64,000 nucleotides of DNA from Rhizomucor pusillus (Eukaryota; Mucoromycota; Mucoromycetes; Mucorales; Lichtheimiaceae): assembly GCA_900175165.2 (NCBI GenBank), contig FWWN02000652.1, positions 40,330 through 104,329 of the forward strand, given 5' to 3'. The notes beneath the pieces are model-generated. The model made no database searches. It was not told the DNA's origin and worked only from the letters and a program-made list of their open reading frames with translations. Shown in pieces: positions 21,482 through 32,699 of this stretch. The first letter of the stretch is position 1. Each line of letters opens with the position of its first letter. A program made the translations under genes and the position numbers.

Positions 21482-22086
21482 ATGAAGACCATCATTGTTC
21501 TCTTGTCATGGCTCTTGCTTGCTTGCTGGTTCGTTGACGCCACATCCACCCTGCGAAGATCTGCACCCCCGTCGTCCCTGGTTTTGGACCATGCATCTTC
21601 TCATCGACGACGCTCCCCTTCTGTCCCGCGCGCTGTGCGTGTCTTGCAGGCCAAGCAGAAGCGCGGCGGCGGCGACTCGAACAAATCCACATTCAAAGGC
21701 ACCGGCACCTGGTTCATCCCGAGCACAGAAGGCGGCTCTGAGGGTGCATGTGAAGTTAACAACGAGGACGATGCCAAGATTGTAGCCCTGGTACGTAGAA
21801 AGATTCCTCAATTTTGCATTTTTTTTAAACTGGATGACTTATAATAACATTTATATCTGAACAGAATGCCGAGCAATACGGCGATTCCTCAAGCAAGAGC
21901 AAATGGTGCGGTAAGAAGGTTAAGATCACCGCTGGCGGAAAATCAGCTACTGCTACCATCACGGACGAGTGCCCTGAGTGCGACTACGGCGACCTCGACT
22001 TGACCACGGCAGTCTTCAAGGAGCTCGCTGACCTCGATGAAGGTGTGATTGATATCACCTGGAAGGTTGTTTCCGACGACGACTAG
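21482..22086 (+). CDS. secreted double-psi beta-barrel (expansin/RlpA-like) protein 1
   Basis: Two exons (21482-21790, 21865-22086; phase 0) encode 176 aa. A classic signal peptide opens the protein (MKTIIVLLSWLLLACWFVDA), followed by a basic pro-like stretch. The C-terminal ~105 residues form a double-psi beta-barrel of the RlpA/expansin-like secreted family: GTGTWFIPSTEGGSEGACE, then KWCGKKVKITAGGKSATATI, TDECPECDYGDLDLTTAVFKE, and a terminal IDITWKVV strand. The TD(E/A)CPxC and DLT motifs are characteristic of fungal members, which are small extracellular, wall- or stress-associated proteins. No expansin carbohydrate-binding domain is present. An AATAAA signal lies near 22185. A paralogue follows 720 bases downstream on the same strand. 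Confidence 0.88.
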
Positions 22087-22806
22087 AGAAATCGCCCATC
22101 CTGTACGTTTTTTTTTTCTTGCGCATCGTCCAAGTTTTTGACTGCTACGTTCCCCTTTTTGAATTGTCTTGGAAAATGTAACGAATAAAACTCCTTATAG
22201 TTTAGCACACAGACATTTTTGCCTCAGTCTTGCCGCTTTTATTTCAATTGATCTCACTGTCTTATCAACTTTGCTTCAAACGAAAATTGGAGACATTCCT
22301 GTGGAGTTAACATTGCGCTGGCGTGCATCACTGAATAGCAACAGGGAAAATGAATAGTATAAAATGAGCATATGTACAGTTCTAGCAATGCAGCCACATC
22401 TGTTGATAATGCGCATGCCGATGATAAAACCAAACAGGCAGCAAGGTTGTGGCGTGGCAGGATAAAAAACGACTGGTTGTTCCAAGATTGCTCTTGTACT
22501 GAGCGTATGTCTGCGTACGTAAAAGCTTTTACCCCTGAGAACTTCTTTTTCTAAGACGCATTCACTTCCTCGCTTACAATGAAGTAGTAGGCTTAACCGT
22601 TGTACATCTGGACATCCTCCAACAACGACCCCGTACATGCCCCTTACCTCGGGCTCCTTGCATTGGATATATCTATAGTCTTGAACGCTTCTCCTCATCC
22701 TTTCTTCACTCCCTCTCGGTGAAGACTATCTTTTTTCGTTTCCCTTCTTCCTCGCTCTGTATTCTTTACTATCCTGTTTTCTTCCTCTCCAACTTAAATA
22801 CTACCA
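22087..22806. other. intergenic between two paralogues
   Basis: This stretch contains the presumed 3' end of the first secreted protein (AATAAA near 22185) and a C/T-rich promoter-like tract from about 22690 to 22800. No gene is seen. Confidence 0.5.
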
Positions 22807-23523
22807 ATGCTTGCGCAGCGGCTATTCCTGTTGTTCTTCCTTCTCGTTGCATGCGCATCCATTCCATCTCTGGGTCTGCCGTCCGCAAAAAAGTCATGCA
22901 AGAAGAAAAACAAATCTACCGTTGCAAGCGTCGTTGATGCTATCTTTGACGGTCTCTTTGAAGGGTTTGCAACCTTCTACCATCCAGATTCAGCAAAAGA
23001 AGGTGGAAACCTGGGTAAGAAACATAGTGACAGCAACAGACGGGAATTCGCTGGCTAATGCAGGCGGTTTTGCTACATAGGTGCTTGTGGAAATCGCGAA
23101 AGCGATTCTGGTAAATATGTTGCTCTGGTACGGATATACACATGCTCGCGTGTATACACGAAACTCATCCAATATTACTGTATAGAACATAGCCCAGTTT
23201 GGCAAGTCTGGCCCAAAGAGCGACTGGTGCTTCAAAAAGATTCTCATCCAAGCCAACGGCAAATCCACCGAGGCTCAAATAACTGATGCTTGCCCAGGCT
23301 GTGGTGAAAGTAAGATATAAACAGAAAAGAAGGAGTAAAAATGAATAGATCGTTCAAGAATACTCTTTTAGACTGTCTCGATTTGACACCTGCAGTTTTC
23401 AACGAACTCGCTGATCCTATAGTGGGCAAAATCGGTGTCAAATGGTGTGTCTTAGGCACCCCTGGTTGCGGTGACGACGAGGACGAGGGCGAGGACGACG
23501 ACAACGATGACGAATGTACTTAA
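22807..23523 (+). CDS. secreted double-psi beta-barrel (expansin/RlpA-like) protein 2
   Basis: Four exons (22807-23014, 23081-23127, 23186-23309, 23372-23523) encode 176 aa, the same length as the upstream paralogue. A signal peptide (MLAQRLFLLFFLLVACASIP) precedes a Lys-rich segment. The barrel domain follows: GFATFYHPDSAKEGGNLGAC, then SDWCFKKILIQANGKSTEAQ, ITDACPGCGENCLDLTPAVF, and IGVKWCVLG. The TDACPxC and DLTPAVF motifs match its neighbour. The one intron of the neighbour corresponds to the intron after KYVAL here; this copy has two more. The C-terminus is an acidic tail (Asp/Glu run ending DDECT) absent from the first copy. Confidence 0.85.
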
Positions 23524-23771
23524 GCTGTTTCTCCTGCTCCCTCCTCCTCTTCCTTGTCCGACGCAACAATCCCATCGTTGTTGTAAGAATATCGAATGTT
23601 CCCCAATCATCGACTCTATATATATATCCTACTCTTATCCCTCGCAAAGCATGGTTTGATCGGATAGTATTTTACATACAGAAAAGAGGAAAAAGGATTG
23701 AATGAGTTTGGCAAATAAAAATAAAAGAGGATATCAAACTATCGCGACAGAAGAGGTATCGTTATCAGACA

Positions 23772-25652
23772 TTAACTCAAAAGTGGCAGGAACTGCAAAG
23801 ATAGGGAATTAGTGAGCTGAAGGTTTATAAACAACAGCGTGTGGCACAGCTAGCCGCGGTCCGAAACTGAGAGTACTGTATATACTTACATTTCCTATTA
23901 TAACGCTCGGCAGATCGAAAATATCGCGTTTAATGGTGAAACAGAACGTGCACGGTACAGGTTTATGCGACGGTGTCCGCAGTATACAAGACAGTATGCA
24001 AGCCTTGTCCGTGTTATCAAACGCATGAGTGGAAAACTTTTCCCAATATTCGACAGCTGACTCGTTATCCATCAGCTGGATTTTCAAAGAGGATTAATTG
24101 CCAGGGCCAAAAGACAGGTCGTGGAGGTTTACCTCGTAAATATATGTCTTCTTGCCAAGCAAGGTATCGCGTTGCCACTGTGTTAGCAGCGAAAACTCCT
24201 TGCCGACCAAACAAATCTCGCCCGTCCGACGCCACACAACGGTGGGTGTGCCTGAAAAGCTGATAAGCTTCTCGTACTCCTAGACGACAAGGACATCCGA
24301 GCTATTAGGAGATAATTGTCCTCGCGTTGCATCTCCAACCCACCAGCAACGTTCTCTGCATGCATTTCTCCATAAAGACAAGATCTTCCTCCGTCAAGTT
24401 CATGATAAGCGCTAGAAACGACGGCCGAAACAGAGCTAGCGCTCGACTAATCCGTTTCAGATCTTCTCGTCCCATTCTATATGTATCGTTGTTAATTTCA
24501 GCTTTGTTTTCCTCTTTTCGCTCTTGCTTACTTTTCCTTGACATATTGAATCAGATAATGGAATCCTTCCGCGTAATTGAACGGTCGCCGTACACTGTTG
24601 TACACAGCTTCCGGCGTAGCATGCTTCCGCCGTATACTTGTTGGAGGATGATGGCTTCCGCTACCAGTTGAAGACATACTATCACGCTTCATGGTTGTTG
24701 TAGGCGGAGATGATTTTTCTGGCAATGTAGACGACAGTTGTTGCTGCTGCTGTTGTAAAGGCAGTAGGTTGGAGAACGCTGCAGCCATGTTGGCGGCGGC
24801 TGTCGCAGCTGCAGCGGTAGTAGCAGTCGATGCTGTTACTGCTGTAGTCAGTGCAGCGGTCGTCGTTGTCGAGGTGGTGGTCGTCTGCGGATACGAGAAC
24901 GGCGGCGGCATGACTGGAAATGATAATGCTCCCCGACCGTCGCTGCCGCCGCCATCCAATGGGTTCTGGAGCATGTTGCCGATAATGCCATATTCCAACC
25001 CGGCTGTTTCTGAGCCAAATCCGAGATCTGCTAGCGAAAAATTTAAGAGCTGTGAAGTGTCGAGAAACTGGTCTAAACAGCAATGTGTTGGGAAATTGCA
25101 ACTGGTCAGCGTGGCCGATTCTTTCCCTTTCTTTGCCCTTTGTCCAGATTACCCATCGCGTGCTGTGAAGGTACAGAGTCGTATAGAAATGCTAAAGAGT
25201 ATACGTGTGTCTGTGTATCAGAGGAAGGCGATCAGCGTGATGCAATGTTGGAGTTTTGTTACCGCTGTTACTGGTGGTGTCCTCCTCCTGCTGCTGTTTA
25301 GATTTTTTTCGTGTAGCGTCGACGCAGGTGGTACTCAATCCACGCTTGAAACAGTTTATACAGGGCCGCGCTACATAATCGTTAGCAGCCAATTTCTTCC
25401 TTTTGTATATCGTGTCTCTACTACGCACCGCCGTCGCAGCTGAGCTGTGCCTGCAAGAAGAAGCGTAGGAAAAGACAAGAGAAAAAGGGGTTGAAGCGAT
25501 GTCAGCGGATATGTTGTTTTGATGCATTGTTTTGACGAGTGAGGAGGCTCGTTTGGAAAATTTACTTTGACGCAATGCTCACACTCCAGTCCCTTACTGG
25601 TTGCCATGTCTGGCGCAACAGGCTGCTTGAATCCATAGTAACTCGTGTTCAT
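23772..25652 (-). CDS. ERT1: ERT1/AcuK-type Zn2Cys6 regulator with PAS-like C-terminus
   Basis: ERT1/AcuK-family factors control gluconeogenesis and non-fermentable carbon use. I read eight exons: 25652-25566, 25450-25429, 25370 to about 25263, 25072-24532, 24476-24344, 24279-24133, 24075-23890, 23792-23772, about 414 aa. The Zn2Cys6 cluster is CEHC-VKAQLS-C, then [15 protein letters not shown]; its spacing is canonical, but it is built from three exons including a 22-nt micro-exon. A Ser/Thr/Gln-rich linker leads to [20 protein letters not shown], then [18 protein letters not shown]. The PAS-like block follows ([20 protein letters not shown]) and the end is [20 protein letters not shown]. 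The last exon codes only seven codons including the stop. The donor ending exon 3 is uncertain: 25263 or 25272 both keep frame. Confidence 0.85.
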
Positions 25653-26078
25653 CCTTCCTCCAGCTTGTGTGTGAAAGAGATGGCTCGAGGAGAAGGCGCC
25701 GAGACAAGATGCTATACCTGCAGCACTCCATTGCAACATGTGACCCGCCGCTTTCAGCAGCTTGCTTGTGAAACGCTCCCTCCCCCAAAACTCTCTTCTT
25801 CCTTCTCCCCTTTTTGCAGCAGCAGCAATACTTGCTGCATTGATACACATCACGTGATGGCGACCCACAAATCTCTATTTCCAAAATTGCCCTTGCGAGA
25901 GCAGTCTCTGAGCAAAGTACTGTAGGGGTTGCAAAACCCGATCTGGATCGGTTCCTCCTTTTGGTTTCTTTGTTCAATCAGCTGTGACAACAGTGGTCTA
26001 TTTGTTGTACTGTATATGCTTTTGTTTACACAATCTATTAAGTTTATGAATGCAAAACTGGTCATGCTGCCAAAGACA
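25653..26078. other. intergenic between two minus-strand genes
   Basis: This stretch contains the presumed ERT1 promoter, A/G-rich on the minus strand, and the 3' end of the next gene. No gene is seen. Confidence 0.5.
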
Positions 26079-27340
26079 TTAAGCTTCATCGTTTTCTAGA
26101 GCCCAGGATTCCTACACAAGATTATCATCGTCATCAATGCAAGATCACATAGTAAAGAGCTTTCTGTGATAACTCACTTGTCTAGCAAGTGCATCTTCAT
26201 TTACAATGGAAAACTGAACCTGCTCTGTCGTCCTGTTTCCGGTATTTTGGTCTCCTTTTGGAGTCTAAAAGACAAGTATCAATAACATGCATTTCTGAGC
26301 AAGATATCAGAATGTTGCTGGACTTACACTTGAGCCAGATGATGCTTCGTCGCTGGAATGGCTGTCTTCGGGTATTACATCCAAGTTATTAGTCGATGCT
26401 TCAGCAGCATGGTGGCTCGACAGCGACTTGTCTGAGGATGACTTGGAGGAAGCTCTGAAGGAAGTCCCTGAGTGAGACCCAGAATGTGAATCAGACTGTC
26501 TACTGCTTTCAGACGACAACTCATAGGGAGGTGCAGTCGAGTCTTCAAAGTCGCGAGTTCTTGAATTTTGGGTATACTTGGCGGTCCTGGAAAGCGGATC
26601 GGTGTTGCTATGTGAATACTGGGAGCCTGTAGATGTCGAACTTGATTGCCGGCTGATGTCTCTTCCCTGAGATTTGCTCTTCATTTCTACATTTGCAATT
26701 GTTACACTGAGTTCACTTGACTAGAGGCAGAGCAAACCAGACCAGATGATTACTTACTTTCATGTATAAGGTCTCGGTCAAGCAACATGTTACGCTCCGT
26801 TGTTGTGATTTTTCCCAACAACACCATTTGATCGGCGAGCTGATCCTCTGTCAACGCACAACTCAATTCGACAATGTTGCTGTGCCCTCGTGGGCCCAGC
26901 GCAGAGTTCACTGCAAAGCTCGTTCTCTTTATTCGCTTCTCATTCATTAGTTCGACGTCGGATTTGCGTCGTTTTGGTATCGTAGCTTCTCGAGACAAAG
27001 TAGCGTTCTTGCTGAAGTCTGGCACATTTAAACGGTGAGATCCTTCTTCGGATTGGAGCGAATGGCGTAACTCTGCATACTCTTCGGGAATGGATGCGCC
27101 GGGTGAAAGATCATACGTCAGCGATGGGAAAGACTCAGATCCAGACGTGGTTTGTGGATCAGTGGTACGATCGGCTGGATCGGACGTTGTTGATGGAATG
27201 CTGCTGTAATCGTGCGACAGCGAACTAGAAGGATCGCTTGTATCGTGCTGTGCGCTGCTTGTATGTCCTTCCGAGGAATCTTGCGCAGAGTCAGGTTGTT
27301 CATGGATTCCGTCTTGTTTCGGGCTTTCCTCGTTCTCCAT
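26079..27340 (-). CDS. unrecognised Ser-rich protein
   Basis: Four exons (27340-26758, 26686-26328, 26264-26178, 26111-26079) keep frame throughout and give 353 aa. I do not recognise the family. The N-terminal half is acidic and Ser/Thr-rich. A short ordered part follows: KRRKSDVELMNEKRIKRTSF (possible nuclear localisation signal), then IVELSCALTEDQLADQMVLL and ERNMLLDRDLIHE, which look helical. Exon 2 is a nearly pure Ser/His/Asp/Arg disordered region. The last two exons (TEQVQFSIVNEDALARQ and ESWALENDEA) are short but clearly coding-like, with good GTGAGT and GTAAGT donors. The phosphosite-rich composition suggests a regulated protein; no function can be stated. Confidence 0.7.
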
Positions 27341-28145
27341 TTCGAGCGATCAACTAGGCGCAAGAAAGAAAGCAAGGGAGGAAAAAGTGCGCAGCAATAG
27401 CAGGACAACGTTCCCAATTTTCTTCAAATCAGAAATTGTCCAAGACCGCAATTACTTTTTGTAGTTATCGAGTTGCTACGACTACTTAAAGTGAGGAAAG
27501 AGATCAAACAACGGGATTCATGTTACAGGTCTATGGCAAAAAACACGCATTGATGTTTATGCATCTTTTTCTTCTTCAGAATCTGAAACAGGGACGAAAA
27601 AGGAAACATCTGAAAAACCAAAATACTGCGCATTGTTCACTTCATTGATTATTACCAAAGTGCTCAGGCATCAGCAGCTCAACGTTGATAAACTTTGGCA
27701 GTGCGCTTAGCATTAATTACCTTTATGTAGATCAGGTTTTGTATGTCGCAAAGTTCATGTTGCTCTGTACTCAGCATTAATACGCTATGGTACCTGGCAT
27801 GTAACCTGGTGACACGCATTTTTGCCTAATCCATTTCTCAGTACCTCGAGCTTTAACGCTTCATTACCTATGACTGGCATTTTCATCTTTAGCAAACTTG
27901 CCGGCTTAATCTCGATAACATCAAGAATCAGAGATGCGCTTTGTTATACGATACTATTATTGAACTTTGTAGTTTGTCTCTAAACGAGATTATTCGAAGC
28001 CCGATTAGGCTTGCCAAATACCATTATGTTACTGTGGAGATAAAAGCCTCCCGTGATGCTACACAGCTTTGCGGGTTTGCGGGCATTTTAAAAGCTATTT
28101 TTGGTTTTCCCATCGCATGATTTTCGCTCTGTCTCATTCTTAAGA
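27341..28145. other. intergenic, nothing recognised
   Basis: AT-rich stretch between the divergent Ser-rich gene and the first P450 copy. Both promoters must lie here. No coding frame is supported. Confidence 0.5.
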
Positions 28146-30227
28146 ATGAAGAATTCCCAATTCGTTTACAATCAAGCTGCAGAATTTGTCTTGATAAACA
28201 GCAAGGGTATTGAAAATATTGGTAAAGCATTAGCTATCGGGTTAGCAATTTCCTACACAGCTTGGGTATGAATACATCACTAAACACAGACTCTATCACC
28301 AACGACTTTTTCTTCCTAATTGAATGTACAGAAGTTTTACGATGCATACTTTGGTATTCTAAGCGGATTACCAGGTCCCTTTCTCGGCAGATTCATAGAG
28401 TTTCGTGGAGTCAGTATTGAAAAACCGATGGGAACAGGGTATTTGTTAAGAGACAAAGTACACGGGTGTTCGATAGCAACTAACTCTCTATTTCTGCGAA
28501 AAATTTTAAACATACAAAGTATTTGGACTTGCATGCAGAGTACGGCCTAGTTGTGCGCCTGGATCCTCAGTACATTGCTGTATCCTATAAAGAAATGATT
28601 AAGCAGATCCTCGTCAAGGATGATCTTATGAAAGGATCCAATTATACCAAGGTACCAGGTGAGTATACTGTATAGTACTACCATGTTCTCAGAAAGGTTG
28701 TAATATGAAAAACTATGTTTGTAGTTGAGTGTATGTTTAGCACCCGAAACGGAGCGTTCCATAAATTAAGAGTAAGTCTACCGTAACAGATCATTCGCAA
28801 CTTTGTAACATCTATGTAGAGACGTGCCCTATCGCCTGCATTCTCCATCAAATACGTGAACTCTCTCGAGCGATACATGCATGAAACGCTCTAGAACCTT
28901 ATTTGCAAGATCGACAGCGATGTCCAAACAAACCACACCACCGATTGATACGGAACTGTAGATTTATGGTCCTTGTTCCAATGCCAGGCATTTGATATCA
29001 TTGGAGAGACGTCATTCGGAGAAACATTCAATATGCTGGAGCGCAACAACCATCCCGTGCCTATCGGCATCGGAAAAACTCTTAAAGTCGTGCAGCTTGT
29101 ACGTCCCGGCAGTTTTAGAGGATTCTGAGGGGATGATCTGACGTCTATTTACCACTTGTTACTGCAGGTCATGATGGATACGTTTCTGGGATGGCTGATC
29201 CAGCATGTCCTAATTCCCGGCGCCGGAAAATCCAGGGAACAGCTATATGAGGTGCGCGTGAAACCATCTTCCGTCTGGCACCACTAATCCCAACGATATG
29301 TTACTATGCTAAACCAGCTTATGACGAGAATTGTGCGGGAGCGAATGGATGGTGGAGAAGCAGCTCGTCGCAGCGATATTCTACAAGTTTTGATTGATAT
29401 GCAGAAAAAAGAGAATCCAGAAGAACGGCTATCTGTCGAGGCAATCGTTATTGAGATTATGCTTCTCCTTGTTGCTGGAACGGAGACTACAAGCAATACC
29501 AAAGTTTCGCAGTCATTGAACTGCTGAGACATCCAGAAGTACTGGCCAAACTGAGGCAGGAAATTGACGCATTTCCAATGGAAAACGGCGTGCTCTTCAA
29601 ACACGACCAACTTAAACACCTGCCTTATCTCAATGTCGTTATCAATGAGACGCTTGGCATTGACGCAATCGCTGCGTCTGGATTAGTCCGTATGGCTTCG
29701 GAAGATATCATTCTGGGCAAGGGTGTTTTCGTACCAAAGGGTGTATGTACACCGATCTTCAATATTGAAAACGCATGACTATCAGTGTAACACCAATTAT
29801 GCTTTCTAGACTATCATCAATGCTAATATCTACAGTTTGCATATGAACGGTGCGTATAAGAAAAGCCCGCAGGAGTTCCGGCCTGAGCGATGGCTCGAGG
29901 ACGCAGACTCTGCTCCCGATATGGATGCATACTATCCGTTTAGCGCAGGGTAAGCACACATGTAGTACCTGGATATTTGGACTTTATCCTGATATTGGGA
30001 CGTAATCGTACTTATTCGCCGCTACCGCGTTCAGCACTCGCAATTGCATTGCAAAAAACTTTGCGTTGCAGGAGATGCGTCTCACGTTAGCCACTTTGCT
30101 TAGGCTCTACGATTTGAAGCCAATTCCGGAAGGAATGAAGGATGTTGAGGATACCCGCCAATACTACTTTACGCTCTGAGTCAGGAAGAATAGCTTCAAA
30201 TGTCTTATCAAGCGCCGCTCCTGTTGA
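28146..30227 (+). pseudogene. cytochrome P450 pseudogene (tandem copy 1)
   Basis: Along its whole length this region aligns with the P450 gene immediately downstream and keeps the same exon layout; the first exon is also exactly 120 nt. It is broken in many places. A TAG falls after YMHETL (about 28890). A TGA precedes YGTVDLW (about 28948). There is a phase loss around the exon 2/exon 3 junction near 28520, and a frameshift after GTETTSNT (about 29500). A TGA replaces a Gln codon in the final exon (FTL-stop-VRKNSFKC, about 30177). The ExxR motif has become ETLG, and the heme-binding C-x-G reads NCIAKNF. The I-helix AGTETT and PERW (as RPERW) are still legible. Confidence 0.88.
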
Positions 30228-30450
30228 GTGGCCACGTATATAAGTATGTAGTATTAGTTTTCTTCAGTTAGATCATATGACTTGCAATGGCCTGAAAACA
30301 GAATCAAAATGACCGGCGCGGATCATTCGGCCCATTTTTAACCGAATTACGAAGGATTCCTTAAGCAGGCAATTTCCTCTGACAGCTTGCAAATTCCGAC
30401 GTCCGCATAAAAGCTACCGAGATTTCCCTGCATCTTTCCGTAGTTTTAAT

Positions 30451-32534
30451 ATGGAAAATATTGAAGAGTTTTACACAGTTGCCGCAGACTTTGTCGCAAA
30501 GAATACCAAGGATATTGAAAAGGCTGGCAAAGCCTTGGCGATCGGCGCTGCCGTATATTACACTGTATCGGTGAGTATGATGTAATACTTCTGTACACCA
30601 TGCTATATGAAAATGTTGACGGTTTGTCACCACTGTGCATGCAGAAACTGTACGACGCTTACTTTGGGCCATTGAGTCACTTGCCTGGCCCTTTTCTTGG
30701 TAGATTTTCAAAGTATAGCAAAGCAAGCCTTGAAAAACCATTGGGGACTGGGTAAGCAATCAACAGAACAGATCTGCGCCGGCGCAGAAGCGTCCTAACC
30801 ATTTCCAAAAAGTTATGTAAAAATGTTAGAGCTGCATAATAAGTATGGGTCAGTTGTAAGGTTGGGACCCAAATACATTAGTGTATCAGACAAGGACATG
30901 ATAAAGCAAATTCTGGTCAAGGATGATCTCATGAAAGGGCCCAACTATGGATTCCTTGATCGTAAGTAGTCTGCAGCTGTAAAATCAGAGGTTTTACCTG
31001 TTCGGCTCAACGTAGATACGTTTAGAACAGACAATGTTCAGCACACGTGACAAGGCATTTCATAAACTGAGAGTGAGTGCCAGTGATATTTTTTCGTTTC
31101 AAGTAACCGATTCTAATGAATGGACGGTCCTTTTCTCAAGAGACGTGTTGTATCGCCAGCCTTCTCTATCAAGTATCTAAACTCTCTCGAGCCGTTCATG
31201 GATAAGACTCTACAATCCTTTATTCAAAAGATCGACAAAGATATCAAGGCTACACGAAACCAAGACGGCTATGGTAACGTAGATCTCTGGGTTTTGTTCC
31301 AATGCTTGGCCCTCGATATCATTGGAGAGACTGCTTTTGGAGAAACTTTCCACATGATTGAAAACAATAACCATCCCGTTCCTGGCAGCATTGGCAAGAG
31401 CTTGATGGTTGCGCATCATGTATGTTAACTATACGCAATTCCAGAGAAAACAGGATAATTGCTAATTGTAGCATATAATGCTAGATATTGGCCGATGGCG
31501 TGTTTGCTTCATGGATCAGATATCTGCCAAAAGCATTCAAAGGCGGCAAAGCTCGGCGAACCGTAGATGATGTAAGAGCAAAAGACATCAAAAGCAGAGT
31601 ACAATGTTTGTCCGTACGAATATTAAATCACATTGATGTATGTAGTTCATGACAAGAATTGTACAAGAAAGAATGCAGGGAGGCGAGGCTGCTCGGCGCA
31701 ACGATATTCTGCAGATTTTGATTGACACTCAAAAGAAGCCAAATCCAGAAGATCGACTGTCAGTTCAAGACATCATTATTGAAACCGTTCTTTTCCTTGT
31801 TGCTGGTTCCGAGACCACGAGTAACACGACTGGTTTCGCCATCATCGAGCTTTTGCGAAACCGGGAAGCATTCGCCAAGTTGCGACAGGAAATTGATGCA
31901 CTTCCTTTCGAAACAGGCGAGTTCTTTAAGCACGATCAGCTCAAGCATCTGCCGTACCTCAACGCTGTTATCAGCGAAACTCTGCGTCTTGACTGGATCG
32001 GTGCTCTCGGTCTTGACCGCGTTGCTACGGAGGACATCATCTTGGGCAAGGATCTTCTAGTACCTAAAGGCGTAAGTTGCACCGGTAAAGGCTTTACGTG
32101 TCACATTGAAGATTTATGGATATGTGCGTTTGTGTAGACCATTATCAATGCCAGCATTTATCATTTGCATATGAACCCTAGTATTTGGAAGAACCCAAAG
32201 GAGTTCCGTCCTGAGCGATGGCTCGAAAACGCCGATCCTGCTCCCGATATGGATGCGTTCTACCCATTCAGCGCAGGGTAAATTAAGTTATCTTTTTGTA
32301 TAAGCTTGGGAAAAACTTATCCAGAGTTTGCTGCCGCTCTATAGATCCCGAAACTGTATTGGCAAGAACTTTGCAATGCAGGAAATGCGCCTTGCTCTGG
32401 CTACTTTGCTCAAGCTTTATGATTTCAAGCCCATTCCAGAAGAAATGAAGGATGCTGAGCAAGTGCGTCAGTATTTCACTCTCCAAGTTAAAAAGAATAG
32501 CTTCAAGTGTCTTCTCAAGCGCAGATCTGCTTAG
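30451..32534 (+). CDS. cytochrome P450 monooxygenase with one frameshift (tandem copy 2)
   Basis: Nine exons (30451-30570, 30645-30752, 30813-30961, 31026-31072, 31141-31419, 31485-31571, 31646-32071, 32138-32277, 32345-32534) encode a ~514-aa microsomal-type P450. The N-terminus has a hydrophobic anchor-like segment (KALAIGAAVYYTV), then a proline hinge (LPGPFLGRF). Core motifs are intact: I-helix AGSETTSNT, ExxR as ETLR, FRPERW, and the heme loop FSAGSRNCIGKNF with the Cys ligand. In exon 2 one extra base in an A run (30720-30723) shifts the frame and exposes a TGA at 30732; the pseudogene next door has one base fewer here. All other exons keep phase. The copy is therefore either freshly disabled or carries an assembly error. 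The P450 family number cannot be assigned. Confidence 0.85.
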
Positions 32535-32699
32535 AGAAATAGTAAGATATCTATTAAAATCAAAACAATAACAATGCATCTGTTTAACATATTTACTGAG
32601 GGAGGGAAGGAAAGAGATACAAAGTGTAAGCTTTAAACATCTAGCATGTAGTTTACAAGGATGCTTTGTGTTTGTATCGTTAGCATACAGACAGCAGAA

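Noticed and set aside
24691..25443. 250-codon plus-strand open frame
   Set aside because: It is the antisense of ERT1 exons and their simple GCT/GTT repeats. The minus-strand gene has a zinc cluster and PAS block.
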